The position numbers and the translations under genes are program-made. From Camellia lanceoleosa (lineage: Eukaryota > Streptophyta > Magnoliopsida > Ericales > Theaceae), in assembly GCA_025200525.1 (NCBI GenBank), contig JANUSC010000373.1, forward strand, positions 124,001 through 188,000: DNA of 64,000 bases. Direction: 5' to 3'. The stretch's first letter is position 1. Every line of letters begins with the position of its first letter. Shown here in pieces: positions 13,393 to 24,972 of this stretch. Under the pieces are notes generated by a model, which made no database searches, was not told where the DNA came from, and worked only from the letters and a program-made list of their open reading frames with translations.

Positions 13393-13727
13393 ACTTGGTA
13401 TCAGAGCATACCGGGTTCAAATACTTTGGGTACGTGGGAAGTGATTAGAATCACAATGGGTTCGTCTCATTTGATAGAGACTTAGTGTAATGGTTATATG
13501 CTTATATGATAACATGTTTATGTGATTATGTGGGTATGGAATGTAGTTTCTAGGATGTTGATTGAACCCTTGAGTCTCTAAAAGTCTTGTTGGAAAGGCA
13601 CTTGATCAATGTTGTTTCCAACCGGAACTTTAGTGACGCCTCGGGACTGTCATTATCTTGGAATGAAATTCGTAGGTGCTTATGTGATTATGTGCTTACG
13701 TGGTATGATTTATTGTTGTCCAATGTA
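13393..13727 (+). mobile_element. Internal stub of element A (PBS and leader)
   Basis: A three-base spacer ACT is followed by the PBS TGGTATCAGAGC (13396-13407), matching the 3' end of plant initiator tRNA-Met. Then comes about 320 bp of leader homologous to the leaders at 22391-22777 and 24988-25380, including CACAATGGGTT, GTCTTGTTGGAAA and GTGCTTACGTGG. The stub stops at CCAATGTATTA, before the gag start seen in the other copies, and joins plus-oriented satellite. It contains no coding sequence. Confidence 0.85.
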
Positions 13728-16700
13728 TTATCCGTTCAACAAACCAGTCACAATCTTCAGTTTATTTTTATCTGTTCAATTTTATTATCTGTTGAAATAC
13801 ACCAAACCAGGATCTGTTGCAATCTTTCTTTCTCTTTTTCTTATTCTTTCTCTTTCTCTGTTGAAATTCTTTCTCAAATATAATCCAGTATATATATCTG
13901 TTCTATTTTTTATTATTATTTCTATCTGCTTAATTTTTAATTTTTGTTTGGTTCATTTACAACTATCTGTTGCAATTTGTTTCATCATACAACAACAATA
14001 AAGATCAACAACTTAAAAAAAAAAAAACGAGGAGAAATTGGATCTGTACGCTTGAAGAAAAAAACTGTCCATAAGGAGTTGGATCAATGGAGTCTTCTCC
14101 TCCGATGGTCCTCTGCAGGGATTGAGTAAAATAATTTGGTGAGAAGTCTTTTTAATTGTTTTGAAAGACGTTTTGTTTTCAATTTTACTCCTTAATTTAT
14201 CTGTTGAATTTTTTTTCTATATATTCAAATTCACATTTAAGTGTTTAATTATTATTTTTTTGTTAATATATTCAAAAATCTTGACTATTTGTTCAATTTT
14301 TTTCCCCTATCTGTTCAAATTTTTGTCGAGATTTTATTATCAGTTCAATTTTAATCTCTTATCTGTTCAAATATCTATCCAAAATTTCTGATCTATTTTA
14401 CAAACCAGTCACAATCTTCAATTTATTTCTATCTGTTCAATTTTATTATCTGTTGAAATACACCAAACCCGGATCTGTTGCAATCTTTCTTTCTCTCTCT
14501 CTTGTTCTTTCTCTCTATCTATTGAAATTCTTTCTCAAATATAATCCAGTATATATATATATATATCTGTTCTATTTTTTATTATTATTTCTATCTGCTT
14601 AATTTTTAATTTTTTTTGGGTTCAATTACAACTATCTGTTGCAATTTATTTCATCATACAACAACAACAAAGATCAAGAACTTAAAAAAAAAAAAAAAAA
14701 AAAAAAAGTAAGAGAAATTAGATCTGTACGCTTCAAGAAAAAAAACTATCCATAGGGAGCTGGATCATTGAAGTCATCTCCTCCGATGGTCCTCTGCAGG
14801 CATTGAGTAAAATATCTAGGTGAAAAATTGTTTTATTTGTTTTGAAAGACGTTTTGTTTTCAATTTTACTCCTTAATTTATCTGTTGAGTTTTTTTTTCT
14901 ATATGTTCAAATTTACGTTTAAGTGTTTAATTATTATTTTTTTCTCTATATATTCAAAAATCTTGACTATTTGATCAATTTTTTTTCCCTATCTCTGCAA
15001 AATTTTGTCTAGATTTTATTATTAGTTCAATTTTAATCTCTTATCTGTTTAAATATATATGCAAAATTTCTTATCTATTCAACAAACCAGTCACAATCTT
15101 CAATTTATTTCTATCCGTTCAATTTTATTATCTGTTGAAATACACCAAACCAGGATCTGTTGCAATATTTCTCTCTCTCTCTCTTGTTCTTTCTCTCTAT
15201 CTGTTGAAATTCTTTCTCAAATATAATCCAATATATATATATCTGTTATATTTTTTATTATTATTTCTATCTGCTTAATTTTGAAGTTTTGTTTAGTTCA
15301 TTTACAACACTCTATTGCAATTTGTTTCATCATACAACAAAAACAAAGATCAACGACTTAAAAAAACAAAGGAGGGGAATTGGATTTGTGCGCTTGAAGA
15401 AAAAAAACTGTCCATAAGGAGCTGGATCAATGGAGTCTTCTCCTCCGATGGTCTTCTGCAAGCATTGAGTAAAATAATTTGGTGAGAAGTCTTTTTATTT
15501 GTTTTGAAAGACGTTTTGTTTTCAATTTTACTCCTTAAGTTATCTGTTCAATTTTTTTTTCTATATGTTCAAATTTACATTTAAGTGTTTAATTATTATT
15601 TTTTTGTCTATATATTCAAAAATCTTGACTATCTGTTCAAATTTTTGTCGAGATTTTATTATCAGTTCAATTTTAATCTCTTATCTGTTCAAATATCTAT
15701 CCAAAATTTCTTATCTGTTCAATAAACCAGTCACAATCTTCAATTTATTTCTATCTGTTCAATTTTATTATCTGTTGAAATACACCAAAGCAGGATCTGT
15801 TGTAATCTTTCTTTCTCTCTCCCTTGTTCTTTCTCTCTATCTGTTGAATTTCATTCTCAAATATAATCCAGTATATATGTATATCTGTTCTATTTTTATT
15901 ATTATTTCTATCTACTTAATTTTTAATTTTTTTGGTTCATTAACAACTATCTGTTGCAATTTGTTTCATTATACAACAACAACAAAGATCAACAACTTAA
16001 AAGAAAAAAAAAAAGAGGTGAAATTGGATCTATGAGCTTGAAGAAAAGAACTGCCCATAAGGAGCTGGATTAATGGAGTCTTCTCCTTCGATGGTCGTCT
16101 GCAGGAATTGAGTAAAATAATTAGGTGAGAAGCCTTTTTACTTGTTTTGAAAGACGTTTTGTTTTCAATTTTACTCCTTAATTTATCTGTTCAATTTTTT
16201 TTTATATGTTCAAATTTACATTTAAGTGTTTAATTATTATTTTTTTGTCAATATATTCAAAAATCTTGACTATTTGTACAATTTTTTTCCCCTATCTCTT
16301 AAAATTTTTATCTAGATTTTATTATCAGTTCAATTTTAATCTCTTATCTGTTTAAATATCTATCCAAAATTTCTTTTCTGTTCAACAAACCAGTTATAAT
16401 CTTCAATTTATTCCTATCTGTTCAATTTTATTATCTGTTGAAATACACCAAACCATGATCTGTTGCAATCTTTCTTTCTCTCTCTCTTGTTCTTCTCTCT
16501 ATCTGTTGAAATTCTTTCTCAAATATAATCCAGTATATATATATGTTCTATTTTTAATTATTATTTCTATCTGCTTAATTTTTAATTTTTTTTGGTTCAT
16601 TAACAACTATCTGTTGCAATTTGTTTCATTATACAACAACAACAAAGATCAACAACTTAAAAGAAAAAAAAAAGGATGTGAAATTGGATCTGTGTGGTTG

Positions 16701-16760
16701 AAGAAAAAAAACTGTCCATAAGGAAATTTGGATTAATGGAGTCTTCCCCACCGATGGTCC
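13728..16760 (+). repeat. Satellite array block II, plus orientation (~4.5 monomers)
   Basis: Anchors GATCAATGGAGTC or close variants start at 14082, 14763, 15425, 16068 and 16731 (spacings 643-681). The orientation is opposite to block I. The block begins TCCGTTCAACAAACC, the same monomer phase at which block I stops on the other side of LTR A. It ends at CCGATGGTCC, abutting the exact 3' end of LTR B. It contains the usual (TA)n, CT-rich and A-tract segments and no gene. Confidence 0.95.
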
Positions 16761-17071
16761 TGTAACGCCCTCAAAATAATAACACTAAACCCATCAATTA
16801 AACATGCATTGATATATAAAAGTCAAACTTCTTCTATTTATCTGAACAATTCATTACAAAAGTATTACATGTTAACAACAAAAACAAGTGCCTTAAAGGC
16901 TTACAACTTTCCAAGCTAACACTTGGTTACAAAAAGAGAGTTCTAACTCAATCACACATTAAGCCCTGGGCTTGAATATACATGTAATACATCAAAATAA
17001 ATACGACAACAAAAGTGTGTCCGCCCCTAGCCTCCCAAGCTATGTCCTTGGAGGTGGCATCCTACCTGTAC

Positions 17072-18183
17072 CTGAAAATGATATTCCCATATAGGGTGAG
17101 CCACAGCCCAGTAGAAATATATTAAACCAGTTATGAATAATGACTAAAAGATTAACAGTTGATAGATGGTCAACACTTTTACATTCTTTCATAACATATT
17201 ACAATTTCAAGACATTCAAGTCTATGTTTCCTTTCATTTTCCATTTCTTTCCTTTTCAATTATCAATACATAATCCTGGCTCAGAACCTGGCCAACAACT
17301 CATATGAGACAGGAACTCATACTAAACACTTTCCATTTCAACAAAGATAAACATATTAGTTATATCAATACACCCACAGATAAGCATACTAGCTATATCA
17401 CACTTCCAAGACAAGCATATGAGCAGATCTATACTTCTCAAATATAAGCATATGAAGTATCCTCACTTCTCTAGACAAACATATGAAAGGTTCACGAGTT
17501 CATCCCCCATCTCCTCCCAACACTAACCGGTTTAGAGGTACATCCCCCATCTTCCCCTAAACCGCGGAGTACATCCCCTATCTCCTCCTCTACACATAAT
17601 GCATATAAACACATTGGTTCTATATACAATCAATCAATCAATACATACAGTTAATGTATTCTATCAATCGTCAAATTCCATGACACATTCCATAGATTAG
17701 TTTTAGTTTGCCTAATCATCATGCATTGTCTACAACAATCACGACTATCCTCCACCGATAGCCCAAAGCAGTTATTTCTATACAGAAAATAAATGCACAA
17801 TGGATATATAATCAACATTTCAATTCGGTGAGTGATAAATAATCTAACTACACACTTTTTACCCCGCATACTACTAATCTCAACATTTCCAATTCCATTC
17901 CTCATTTCTCACAATTAATTATACCAATTAATTAATCAATGTAATTAGGGCATTTTCCATAATTCACATTACAACCCTAAAGGTTCCATTTTCATCAATG
18001 ATTCCACATCAATCTCATTTCTCTATGCTAAACATGCATATTGGTTCATTTTAAATAAAACCCCAACTTTTATAAAATTACATAAAAGCCCCAAACTTTC
18101 TCAAAATTACACAACTATCCCCAACATATCAAACTGCTAAAATTTAAAGACTAAACTCATAAAGAGGAGTAGGGTATCCTTAC
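17072..18183 (-). other. Possible intron inside LTR B
   Basis: The minus strand has CTTCGAG|GTAAGG, close to the plant donor consensus, and ATATCATTTTCAG|GTACAGG 1112 bp downstream. This is the best-looking donor among the LTRs here. It is an inference from motif and conserved position. Confidence 0.4.
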
Positions 18184-18441
18184 CTCGAAGTTTGAGCCAA
18201 AAAAGAGATGAAGACCCAACGACCCACGTGCTCCAAATCCAAATATTTTCCGATTAAAACGAAGCCCTCGACAACCTCTATCTTTTTAACAAAGCACTTA
18301 GGGTAGGAAATCACCCTAGGTAGATCAAATCTTAGAGAGTGAAAATCTAGAGTGAGAGGCTCTCGGATTTGAGGGTTTGAAATCAAAAGGTTTTGAAAAA
18401 GTGATTTGGAATCCGCTGCTGTCTCGCTGAAAAAGACAGGC

Positions 18442-18775
18442 TCGCTTGAGCGAAGGCCTACTCGCTCGAGCGACCAGACACAGAAAACACTCGCTTGAGC
18501 CAAGACAGCCTTGCTCGAGCCAACAACCCAGAAGCTCGCTCGAGCGACCAACTCCTCGCTCGAGCGAAGGACGAACCAGATCGCTCGAGCGAAGAAAATC
18601 TCGCTCGAGCCAAGAATTCCAGAGTTCAGTCCTAGTACTGTGTCGCTGCCGCCGAGCGAAGCCCCTAGCTCGACCCACGAGACAAAACTCAACTCTCGCC
18701 GAGCGACCAAACCCTGCTCGAGCGAAGAACAAAGATGAATCTCGCCGAGCGACCAACTCTCGCCGAGCGAGGGTC
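18442..18775 (-). promoter_or_regulatory. Palindrome cluster of LTR B
   Basis: More than a dozen CGCTCGAGCG-type words lie in about 330 bp. About half are intact and the others carry single changes, such as CGCTTGAGCG or CGCCGAGCGA. The position relative to the LTR start matches LTRs A and C. Confidence 0.65.
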
Positions 18776-18958
18776 CAAAAATCTGGACAGCTACTCTTTG
18801 TTCCCAACACAACCAACCTGTAACAAATCTGCCAAACACATCCTATAACTCAAAAACAAAGTATGAAAGGATGTAAACAAGACAACAATCAACCACTAAC
18901 ATCCACGGTCACATGTCCGGATCACTGTACAACAAGGGGTAAACCCGGGATCGCTATA

Positions 18959-20499
18959 AAGAAAGATTGCAACAGATCCTGGTTTGGTGTATTTCAACAA
19001 ATAATAAAATTGAACTGATAGAAATAAATTGAAGATTGTGACTGGTTTGTTGAATAGATAAGAAATTTTGGATAGATATTTGAACAGATTAGAGATTAAA
19101 ATTGAATTGATAATAAAATCTAGACAAAAATTTGCACAGATAGGGAAAAAAATTGAACAAATAGTCAAGATTTTTGAATATATAGACAAAAAAATAATAA
19201 TTAAACACTTAAATGTAGAACATATAGAAAAAAAAAATTCAACAGATAAATTAAGGTGAAAAATTGAAAACAAAACGTATTTCAAAACAAATAAAAAGAC
19301 TTCTCACCAAATTATTTTACTCAATGCCTGCAGAGGACCATCGGAGAAGTAGACTCCATTGATCCAGCTCCTTATGGACTTTTTTTTTTTTTTTCAAGCG
19401 CACAGATCTAATTTCTCCTCCTTTTTTTTTTTTTTTTTTTTTTTTAAGTTGTTGATCTTTGTTGTTGTTGTCTGATGAAACAAATTGCAACAGTAGTTGT
19501 AAATGAACCAAAAAAAATTAAAAATTAAGCAGATAGAAATAATAATACAAAATAGAACAGATATATATATACTGGATTATATTTGAGAAAAAATTTCAAC
19601 AAATAGAGAGAAAGAACACGAGAGAGAGAAAGAAAGATTGCAACAGATCCTAGTTTGGTGTATTTGAACAGATAATAAAATTGAACGGATAGAAATAAAT
19701 TGAAGATTGTGACTGGTTGTTGAACAGATAAGAAATTTTGGATAGATATTTGAACAGATAAGAGATTAAAATTGAATTGATAATAAAATCTAGACAAAAA
19801 TTTGCACAGATATAAAAAAAAATTGAACAGATAGTCAAGATTTTTGAATATATAGACAAAAAAATAATAATTAAACACTTAAATATAAATTTGAACATAT
19901 AGAAAAAAAATTCAACAGATAAATTAAGGAGTAAAATTGAAAACAAAACGTCTTTCAAAACAAATAAAATTACTTCTCACCTAATTATTTTACTCAATGC
20001 TTGCAGAGGACCATCGGAAGAGAAGACTCCATTGATCCAGCTCCTTATGGACAGTTTTTTTTTTCAAGCGCATAGATCTAATTTCTCCTCCATTTTTTTT
20101 TTAAGTTGTTGATCTTTGTTGTTGTTGTATGATGAAACAAATTGCAACAAATAGTTGTAAATGAACCCAAAAAAAAAAAATTTAAGCAAATAGAAATAAT
20201 AATAAAAAATAAAATAGATATATATATATACTGGATTATATTTGAGAAAGAATTTCAACAGATAGAGAGAAAGAACAAGAGAGAGAAAGAAAGATTGCAA
20301 CAGATCCTGGTTTGGTGTATTTCAACAGATAATAAAATTGAACATATAGAAATAAATTGAAGATTGTGACTGGTTTGTTGAATAGATAAGAAATTTTGGA
20401 TAGATATTTGAACAGATTAGAGATTAAAATTGAACTGATAATAAAATCTAGACAAAAATTTGCACAGATAGGGGAAAAAAATTGAACAAATAGTCAAGA
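18959..20499 (-). repeat. Satellite array block III, minus orientation (~2.3 monomers)
   Basis: Anchors start at 19352 and 20025. The block lies between two LTRs of the same subfamily in opposite orientation (B on minus, C on plus). It begins at AAGAAAGATTGCAACAG and stops at AACAAATAGTCAAGA. It contains no gene. Confidence 0.95.
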
Positions 20500-20687
20500 T
20501 ATAGCGATCTCGGGTTTACTTTTGTTGTACAGTGATCCGGACTTGTGTCCGTGGATGTCAGTAGTTGATTATTATCTTGTTTACATCATTTCCTACTTTG
20601 TATTTAAGTTATAGGATGTGTTGGGCAGGTTTGTTACAGGTTGGTTGGGTTGGGAACCAAGTGTTGCTGTCCAGATTTTTGGACCTT

Positions 20688-20927
20688 CGCTCGAGCGAGG
20701 AGTTGGTCGCTCGAGCGAGCTTCTGTCTTTTGTTCTTCGCTCGAGCGAGGGTTAAGTCTAGTGTCTGGTGGGTCGAGCTAGGGTGGCTTTGCTCGAGCGA
20801 GCGATTGCGTTTGGTTCTGGACCTGAACACTGGAATTCTTGGCTCGAGCGAGCTTTTTTTCGCTCGAGCGAGCTGGTTTGTCTTTGGCTCGAGCGAGCGT
20901 TTATTCACTCGAGCGAGGTCAGTTTCT
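20688..20927 (+). promoter_or_regulatory. Palindrome cluster of LTR C
   Basis: Nine CTCGAG-type words, mostly within CGCTCGAGCGAG, with one degenerate copy (GGGTCGAGCTAG). The position is equivalent to the clusters in LTRs A and B. A regulatory role is inferred from position only. Confidence 0.62.
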
Positions 20928-21643
20928 TCCTTTTTGGCTCAAACTTCGAGGTAGGGATACCCTACTCCTCTTTATGGATTTTGTCTTTAAATTTTAGCAT
21001 TTTGATATGTTGGGAGTCGTTGTGTAATTTGAGAAAACTTTGGGCCTTTGTGCAATTTTACAAAACATTGGGGTTTTAATCATAATAAACCTAGTGGCAT
21101 GTTTGGCATAGAAAAATCGTATTTATGTTGAAACATTGATGAAAATGGAACCTATGGGTTGTAATGTTAATTATGAAAAATGCCCTAATTACATTGATTA
21201 ATTAATTGGTATAATTAATTGTGAGAAATGAGGAATTGAGTTGGAAATGTTGAGATTGGGAACGTATGGGATTAAAGGGTGTAGTTGGATTGTTTATAGC
21301 TCACCGAATTGAAATGTTGATGATATATATCCATTTGTTGCATTTATTTTCTGTATAGAAATAACTGCTTTGGACTATCGGTGGAGGATAGTTGTGATTG
21401 TTGTAGACAATGCATGATGATTAGGCAAACTAAAACTAATCAGTGGAATGTGTCATTGAGTATGACGATAGAAAGAATACATTAAATCTATGTATTGATT
21501 GATGATGTATATGACATTTGTTTATATGCATTGTGTGTGTGTGTTCGAGGAGATAGGGGATGTACTCCACGGTTAGGGAAGATAAGGATGGACCTCTAAA
21601 CCGATGTTGTTTGGGAGAAGATAGGATGGACTCCGTAGATAGA

Positions 21644-21790
21644 GCTCATATGCTTATCTAGTGATGTGTTGACAGAGCTCATATGCTTGTCTTCGGAAGT
21701 ATGATATAGCTCATATGCTTATCTTTGGAAGTGTGATATAGCTAGTATGCTTATCTGTGGAAGTATCGATATAACTAATATGTTTATCTA
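21644..21790 (+). repeat. Minisatellite in LTR C (~35 bp x about 5)
   Basis: Units share GATATAGCTCATATGCTTATC with variable ends such as GGAAGTGT. The same minisatellite occurs in LTR E (48745-48955) and, reversed, in LTR B (about 17340-17480), with different copy numbers and divergence. Confidence 0.75.
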
Positions 21791-22375
21791 TGATGGAATA
21801 GAAAGTGTTTAGTATGAGTTATTGTCTCATATGAGTTGTTTGGCCAGGTTCTGAGCCAAGGTTGTGAATTGAGAATTAAAAGGAAAAGAAATGGAAAATA
21901 AAAGGAAACATAGACTTGAATGTCTTGGAACTGTGATGTGTTATGAATGAATGTAAAAGTGTTGGCCATCTATCAACTGTTAATCTTTTAGTCATTATTC
22001 ATAACTAGTTTAGTATATTTCTATTAGGCTGTGGCTCACCCTATATGGGAACATCATTTTCAAGTACAGGTAGCATGCCACCTCCGAGGACATAGCTTGG
22101 AAGGCTAGGGGCGGATGGACTTTTTTATTTCTATTTATCTTTGATGTATTACATGTAGATTCAAGCCAAGGGCTTAATGTGTATTTGAGCAAGAGCTCTC
22201 TTTTTTGTAACCAAGTGTTAACTTGAAAGTCAGAAGCCCTTAGGGCTCTTGCTTTTGTTGTTAACATGTAATACCTTTTGTAATGAATTATTCAGATAAA
22301 TAGAAGAATGTGGACTTTTATTATATCAATGCATGTCTTTATCGATGGGTCTAATGTTATTATTTTGAGGGGCTA

Positions 22376-22777
22376 ACTTGGTATCGTAGCCCGTGTTCAA
22401 TACTTTGGTACGGGAAGTGATTAGGATCACAATGGGTTTGTCTCGCTTGATAGAGACGTAGGTATAGTGTAACATGCTATGTGCTTATGTGATAACATGT
22501 TTACGTGATTATTTGGGTATGGGATTTAATTTCTAAGATGTTGATTGGATCCCTGGGTTTCTGGGAGTCTTGTTGGAAAAGCACTTGATCAATGCTGTTT
22601 CTAACCGGAACTCTAGTAACGCCTAAGGACTATCATTATTCGGAAATGAAATTCGTAAGTGCTTATGTGTTTATGTGCTTACGTGGAGTGAATTACAGTT
22701 GTCCATGCATTAGGACGTGAGTGTTTAGTTTCGGCACATTTATGAATGTGCTAACGTTCTGTGTTACCTTTATTAGG
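22376..22777 (+). mobile_element. PBS (mutated) and leader of element C
   Basis: The spacer ACT is followed by TGGTATCGTAGC (22379-22390), a damaged version of the tRNA-Met PBS found intact in elements A, D and F. About 390 bp of untranslated leader follows, up to the gag start codon at 22778. No open frame of note. Confidence 0.8.
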
Positions 22778-23755
22778 ATGTCAGGACGAGGAAGAGGTGG
22801 TAGGCGTGGTAGGCAGGAAATGCCTTTACCGGAGGAGATTCCTAGCTTGAGGAGGAGTTAGTCGTGCCAATGTGGTCGAGCCAAAGCCAAGAAAGGCTAT
22901 GAGTGCCTTGGCCAGGGAGATAGCAGGGGGTTTGGGTATTCTCAGAGCCGGGAATCAGGCAGTTGAGGCAGGGCCTTCCTTCTTGAATAGGGAGTTCTTC
23001 CGGTCTAACCCGGAGGAATTTGTTGGGGATCCTAAGGAGCCACTTAAGGCAGATGAGTGGTTGGAACAAATGAGTAAGACGTTCGAAATGCTTGGCATCG
23101 AGGACGGAGCATTGAAAATGACCTTGGCATCCTTCCAGCTGAAGGGAGATACGGGTCAATGGTGGAAGTATGAGAAGGTCGTTGTTGGTGGTGCATGGGA
23201 GGCGTTTGTGAATGCTTTCCGGGAAAAGTTCTTATCTGCAGTTGCTAGGGAGAAGCTGAGAGATCAGTTTAGCCGAGAGAAGCAGGAGGGGGTTTGTCAG
23301 GGCGAGTTTGAGGCTACATTTACTAGCTTGTCCAGGTTTGCACTTGAACTTGTGGCGACAGAGGAACGCCGTTGCTACGAATTTGAGCGGAAGTTGAGGC
23401 GTGGCCTCAAGTTGAGGGTTGGTGGTTCTTACATCCGAGAGTATAGGCACTTGGTGGATACTGCAGCTCATATGGAGCTTATGATGCAGGAGGAGGAAGA
23501 AGAGAAACATAGAGGCTCCAAGAGGGGCCAAGATGGCCAGGGTGATGGTAGGAGACAGAGGGGTTATAACCCTTAGCCGTCTCAGGGTGGTTTGGCTAGG
23601 TCAACTTTCCCAGTACCGAGTACAGGCTCCGGGATGGGCAATCAGGGAGAGTTCACCTGTTACAAGTGTGGCCAGCGGGGTCACAAGGCTTTGGTTTGCC
23701 CGTAGAAGGGTGGAGGTCAGAGAGCTGCTTCTTCTTTAGCTAGACCGCAGAGTCA
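22778..23755 (+). pseudogene. gag C: Ty3/gypsy capsid-nucleocapsid polyprotein, broken
   Basis: Gag forms the retrotransposon's particle shell and binds its RNA. The start is ATG at 22778, followed by a Gly/Arg-rich tail (SGRGRGGRRGR), as in gag D. A 1-bp deletion near 22845-22855, judged against gag D, shifts the frame. The main frame then runs from about 22872 to a stop at 23574. It holds the Retrotrans_gag-type core: GPSFLNREFFRSNP, ADEWLEQM, GQWWKYEK, FREKF, FEATFTSLSRFA and CYEFERKLRRGL, then an acidic EEEEE stretch. Beyond the stop the same frame continues to a zinc knuckle CYKCGQRGHKALVC (CX2CX4HX4C, from 23658) and meets a second stop at 23703. Both stops are TAG where gag D has CAG. 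The gene cannot yield a full product. Confidence 0.88.
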
Positions 23756-24027
23756 GAGTTTGGGCAGGGGGCAGCCCTTATCTTGCTATCAGTGTGGATG
23801 CCTGGTACTCAAGAGGTTCTCGCCACGCTTGAGTGCCACTTCAGAGCTGCCTGGTTCTAGACAGACGCAGGATTTCACCACCACATCAGGCAGCCTCGAG
23901 GGCCAATCCGAGGGCTTGGCTGTCTGCCAAGCAAGCAGTCAGATGCTCCTAGAGGTGAGCAGGTGGATCAGGGGCCTACTCGGTACGTGTATGCTGTTAT
24001 TGTGCAGATCTTGTCGCTCCATCAAGA
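23756..24027 (+). pseudogene. Degenerate gag-protease linker of element C
   Basis: The gag frame stays open here. A second zinc-knuckle start, CYQCG, lies at 23784, but the expected His and last Cys are lost through small indels. The rest is a Gln/Ser-rich linker interrupted by frame changes. The next conserved domain, the protease, is in a different frame. Confidence 0.65.
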
Positions 24028-24528
24028 GTGAGAGGTACCTTTCTGTTTTGCCACTCGGTTGCTAGAGTGTTGATTGATACGGGTGCATCTCATTCTTTTG
24101 TATCTGCTGCATTTGCATCTGTTTTGGAGTTGGAGTTAGCACTATTAGCGTCTCCTATTTGTGTTGTGTTACCTATTGGAGGTGAGTTGATTTTGAAACA
24201 CGGATGTAGAGGTTGTGATATAGAGGTCGACGATCATAGACTTCCGTTTCCTTTTGTTGTTATGCCCATGAAGGGCTTTGATGTTATTTTGGGTATGGAC
24301 TGGTTATCGCCATATCAAGCGCTTATTGATTGTTACCGCCAAAGGGTCACTTGTTGTACCGTGAGCGGGGAGTGTTTCCATTTCTTGGGAGACCGGGTTG
24401 GTAGTGTTGTGTCACCGGGGTATGATCCGCGAGGGCGGAGTGAGCTTAGTGGTCTACTTGCTAGCTTTGAGAGTGGTGAGTGTGATGAGACCCAGATTGT
24501 GTTGCCGAGAGTGGTTTGTGAGAATTGA
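24028..24528 (+). pseudogene. Retrotransposon aspartic protease fragment (RVP_2 type)
   Basis: This frame encodes the protease that cuts the gag-pol polyprotein. The catalytic motif DTGASHSF starts at 24076, preceded by RVLI. The second hallmark, VILGMDWL, ends near 24306. After it comes the usual connector with CX-rich sequence and LPRVVCE, which in gypsy elements directly precedes reverse transcriptase. Here the frame ends at that point: about 24530 is a junction to the 3' part of an LTR. RT, RNase H and integrase are therefore gone as one block. Catalytic residues look intact, but there is no start codon and gag upstream is broken, so it is a remnant. Identification is secure; activity is not expected. 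Confidence 0.9.
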
Positions 24529-24529
24529 A

Positions 24530-24972
24530 CAAGAAATGGATTATGAAATGATTTATGGGAATTGAACATTTATCAATTGCTAATGTCTTAGTTATTGCTC
24601 ATACTGTGTTTAGCATATCTCTATTGGGTGTTGGCTCACCCTATATGGGACATTATTTTCAGGTACAGGTAGCATGCCACCTCCAAGGACATAGCTTGGA
24701 TGTTGATGAGAGTTGAAGACTCTTTTTGTTTATTTTGTTTGTATTACATGTATATCAAGCCAAGGGCTTATTTTGTATAGAGTTAGTACTCTTCTTTTGT
24801 GTAACCAAGTGTTGACTTGGAAAGCTGTAAGCCCATAGGGCATTTGCTTTTGTTGTTAACATGTAATACTGCTGTAAGAACTACTCTGATAAATAGAAAT
24901 GGTTGATTTCTTTTATATCAATGCATGTCAATATTGATGGGTTTAATGTTATTATTTTGAGGGCGTTACAAC
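24530..24972 (+). mobile_element. LTR D fragment: last ~440 bp of a second gypsy LTR
   Basis: It matches the end of LTR E closely (GAACATTTATCAATTGCTAA, CCCTATATGGG, TTTTCAGGTACAGG, AGCCAAGGGCTTATTTTG) and less closely the end of LTR C, so C and D come from different subfamilies. It ends GAGGGCGTTACA and is followed by an intact PBS. The 5' three quarters, including the palindromes, are missing at the junction with the protease frame. Confidence 0.88.

Larger units (their letters stand above)
16761..18958 (-). mobile_element. LTR B: gypsy-type LTR, minus strand (2198 bp)
   Basis: The minus strand reads TATAGCGATCCCGGG at 18958 and ends GAGGGCGTTACA at 16761, so both termini are exact and no internal sequence is attached. 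Palindromes occupy 18442-18775, several of them damaged (for example GCCGAGCGA). The donor-like GAG|GTAAGG lies at 18183 and the acceptor-like CATTTTCAG at 17072. The start region closely matches LTR C, for example in CAGTGATCCGGAC, so B and C belong to one subfamily. The flanks are GGTCC on the left (plus satellite) and AAGAA on the right (minus satellite). There is no target duplication and the host array changes orientation across the LTR, which argues against a simple insertion followed by solo-LTR formation. Confidence 0.88.
20500..22375 (+). mobile_element. LTR C: 5' LTR of the composite element (1876 bp)
   Basis: It begins TATAGCGATCTCGGG directly after satellite. The palindrome cluster runs 20688-20927 (nine copies). 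The donor-like GAG|GTAGGG follows at 20948-20956, only about 20 bp after the last palindrome, so about 200 bp of leader present in A and B is missing. The acceptor is altered (TTTTCAAG near 22074). A minisatellite with units like ATAGCTCATATGCTTATCT lies at about 21644-21790. The 3' end is eroded: GAGGGGCTA stands where GAGGGCGTTACA is expected. Confidence 0.86.

Noticed and set aside
13396..13407. Possible tRNA gene at the TGGTATCAGAGC words (also 24976, 36962)
   Set aside because: Only the 12-base primer-binding site is present, next to an LTR end; there is no tRNA body.
22842..23159. Antisense open frames over gag C and gag D (also 23232-23531, 25473-25718, 25773-26297)
   Set aside because: Shadows of the gag coding strand, which has clear gag domain motifs and zinc knuckles.
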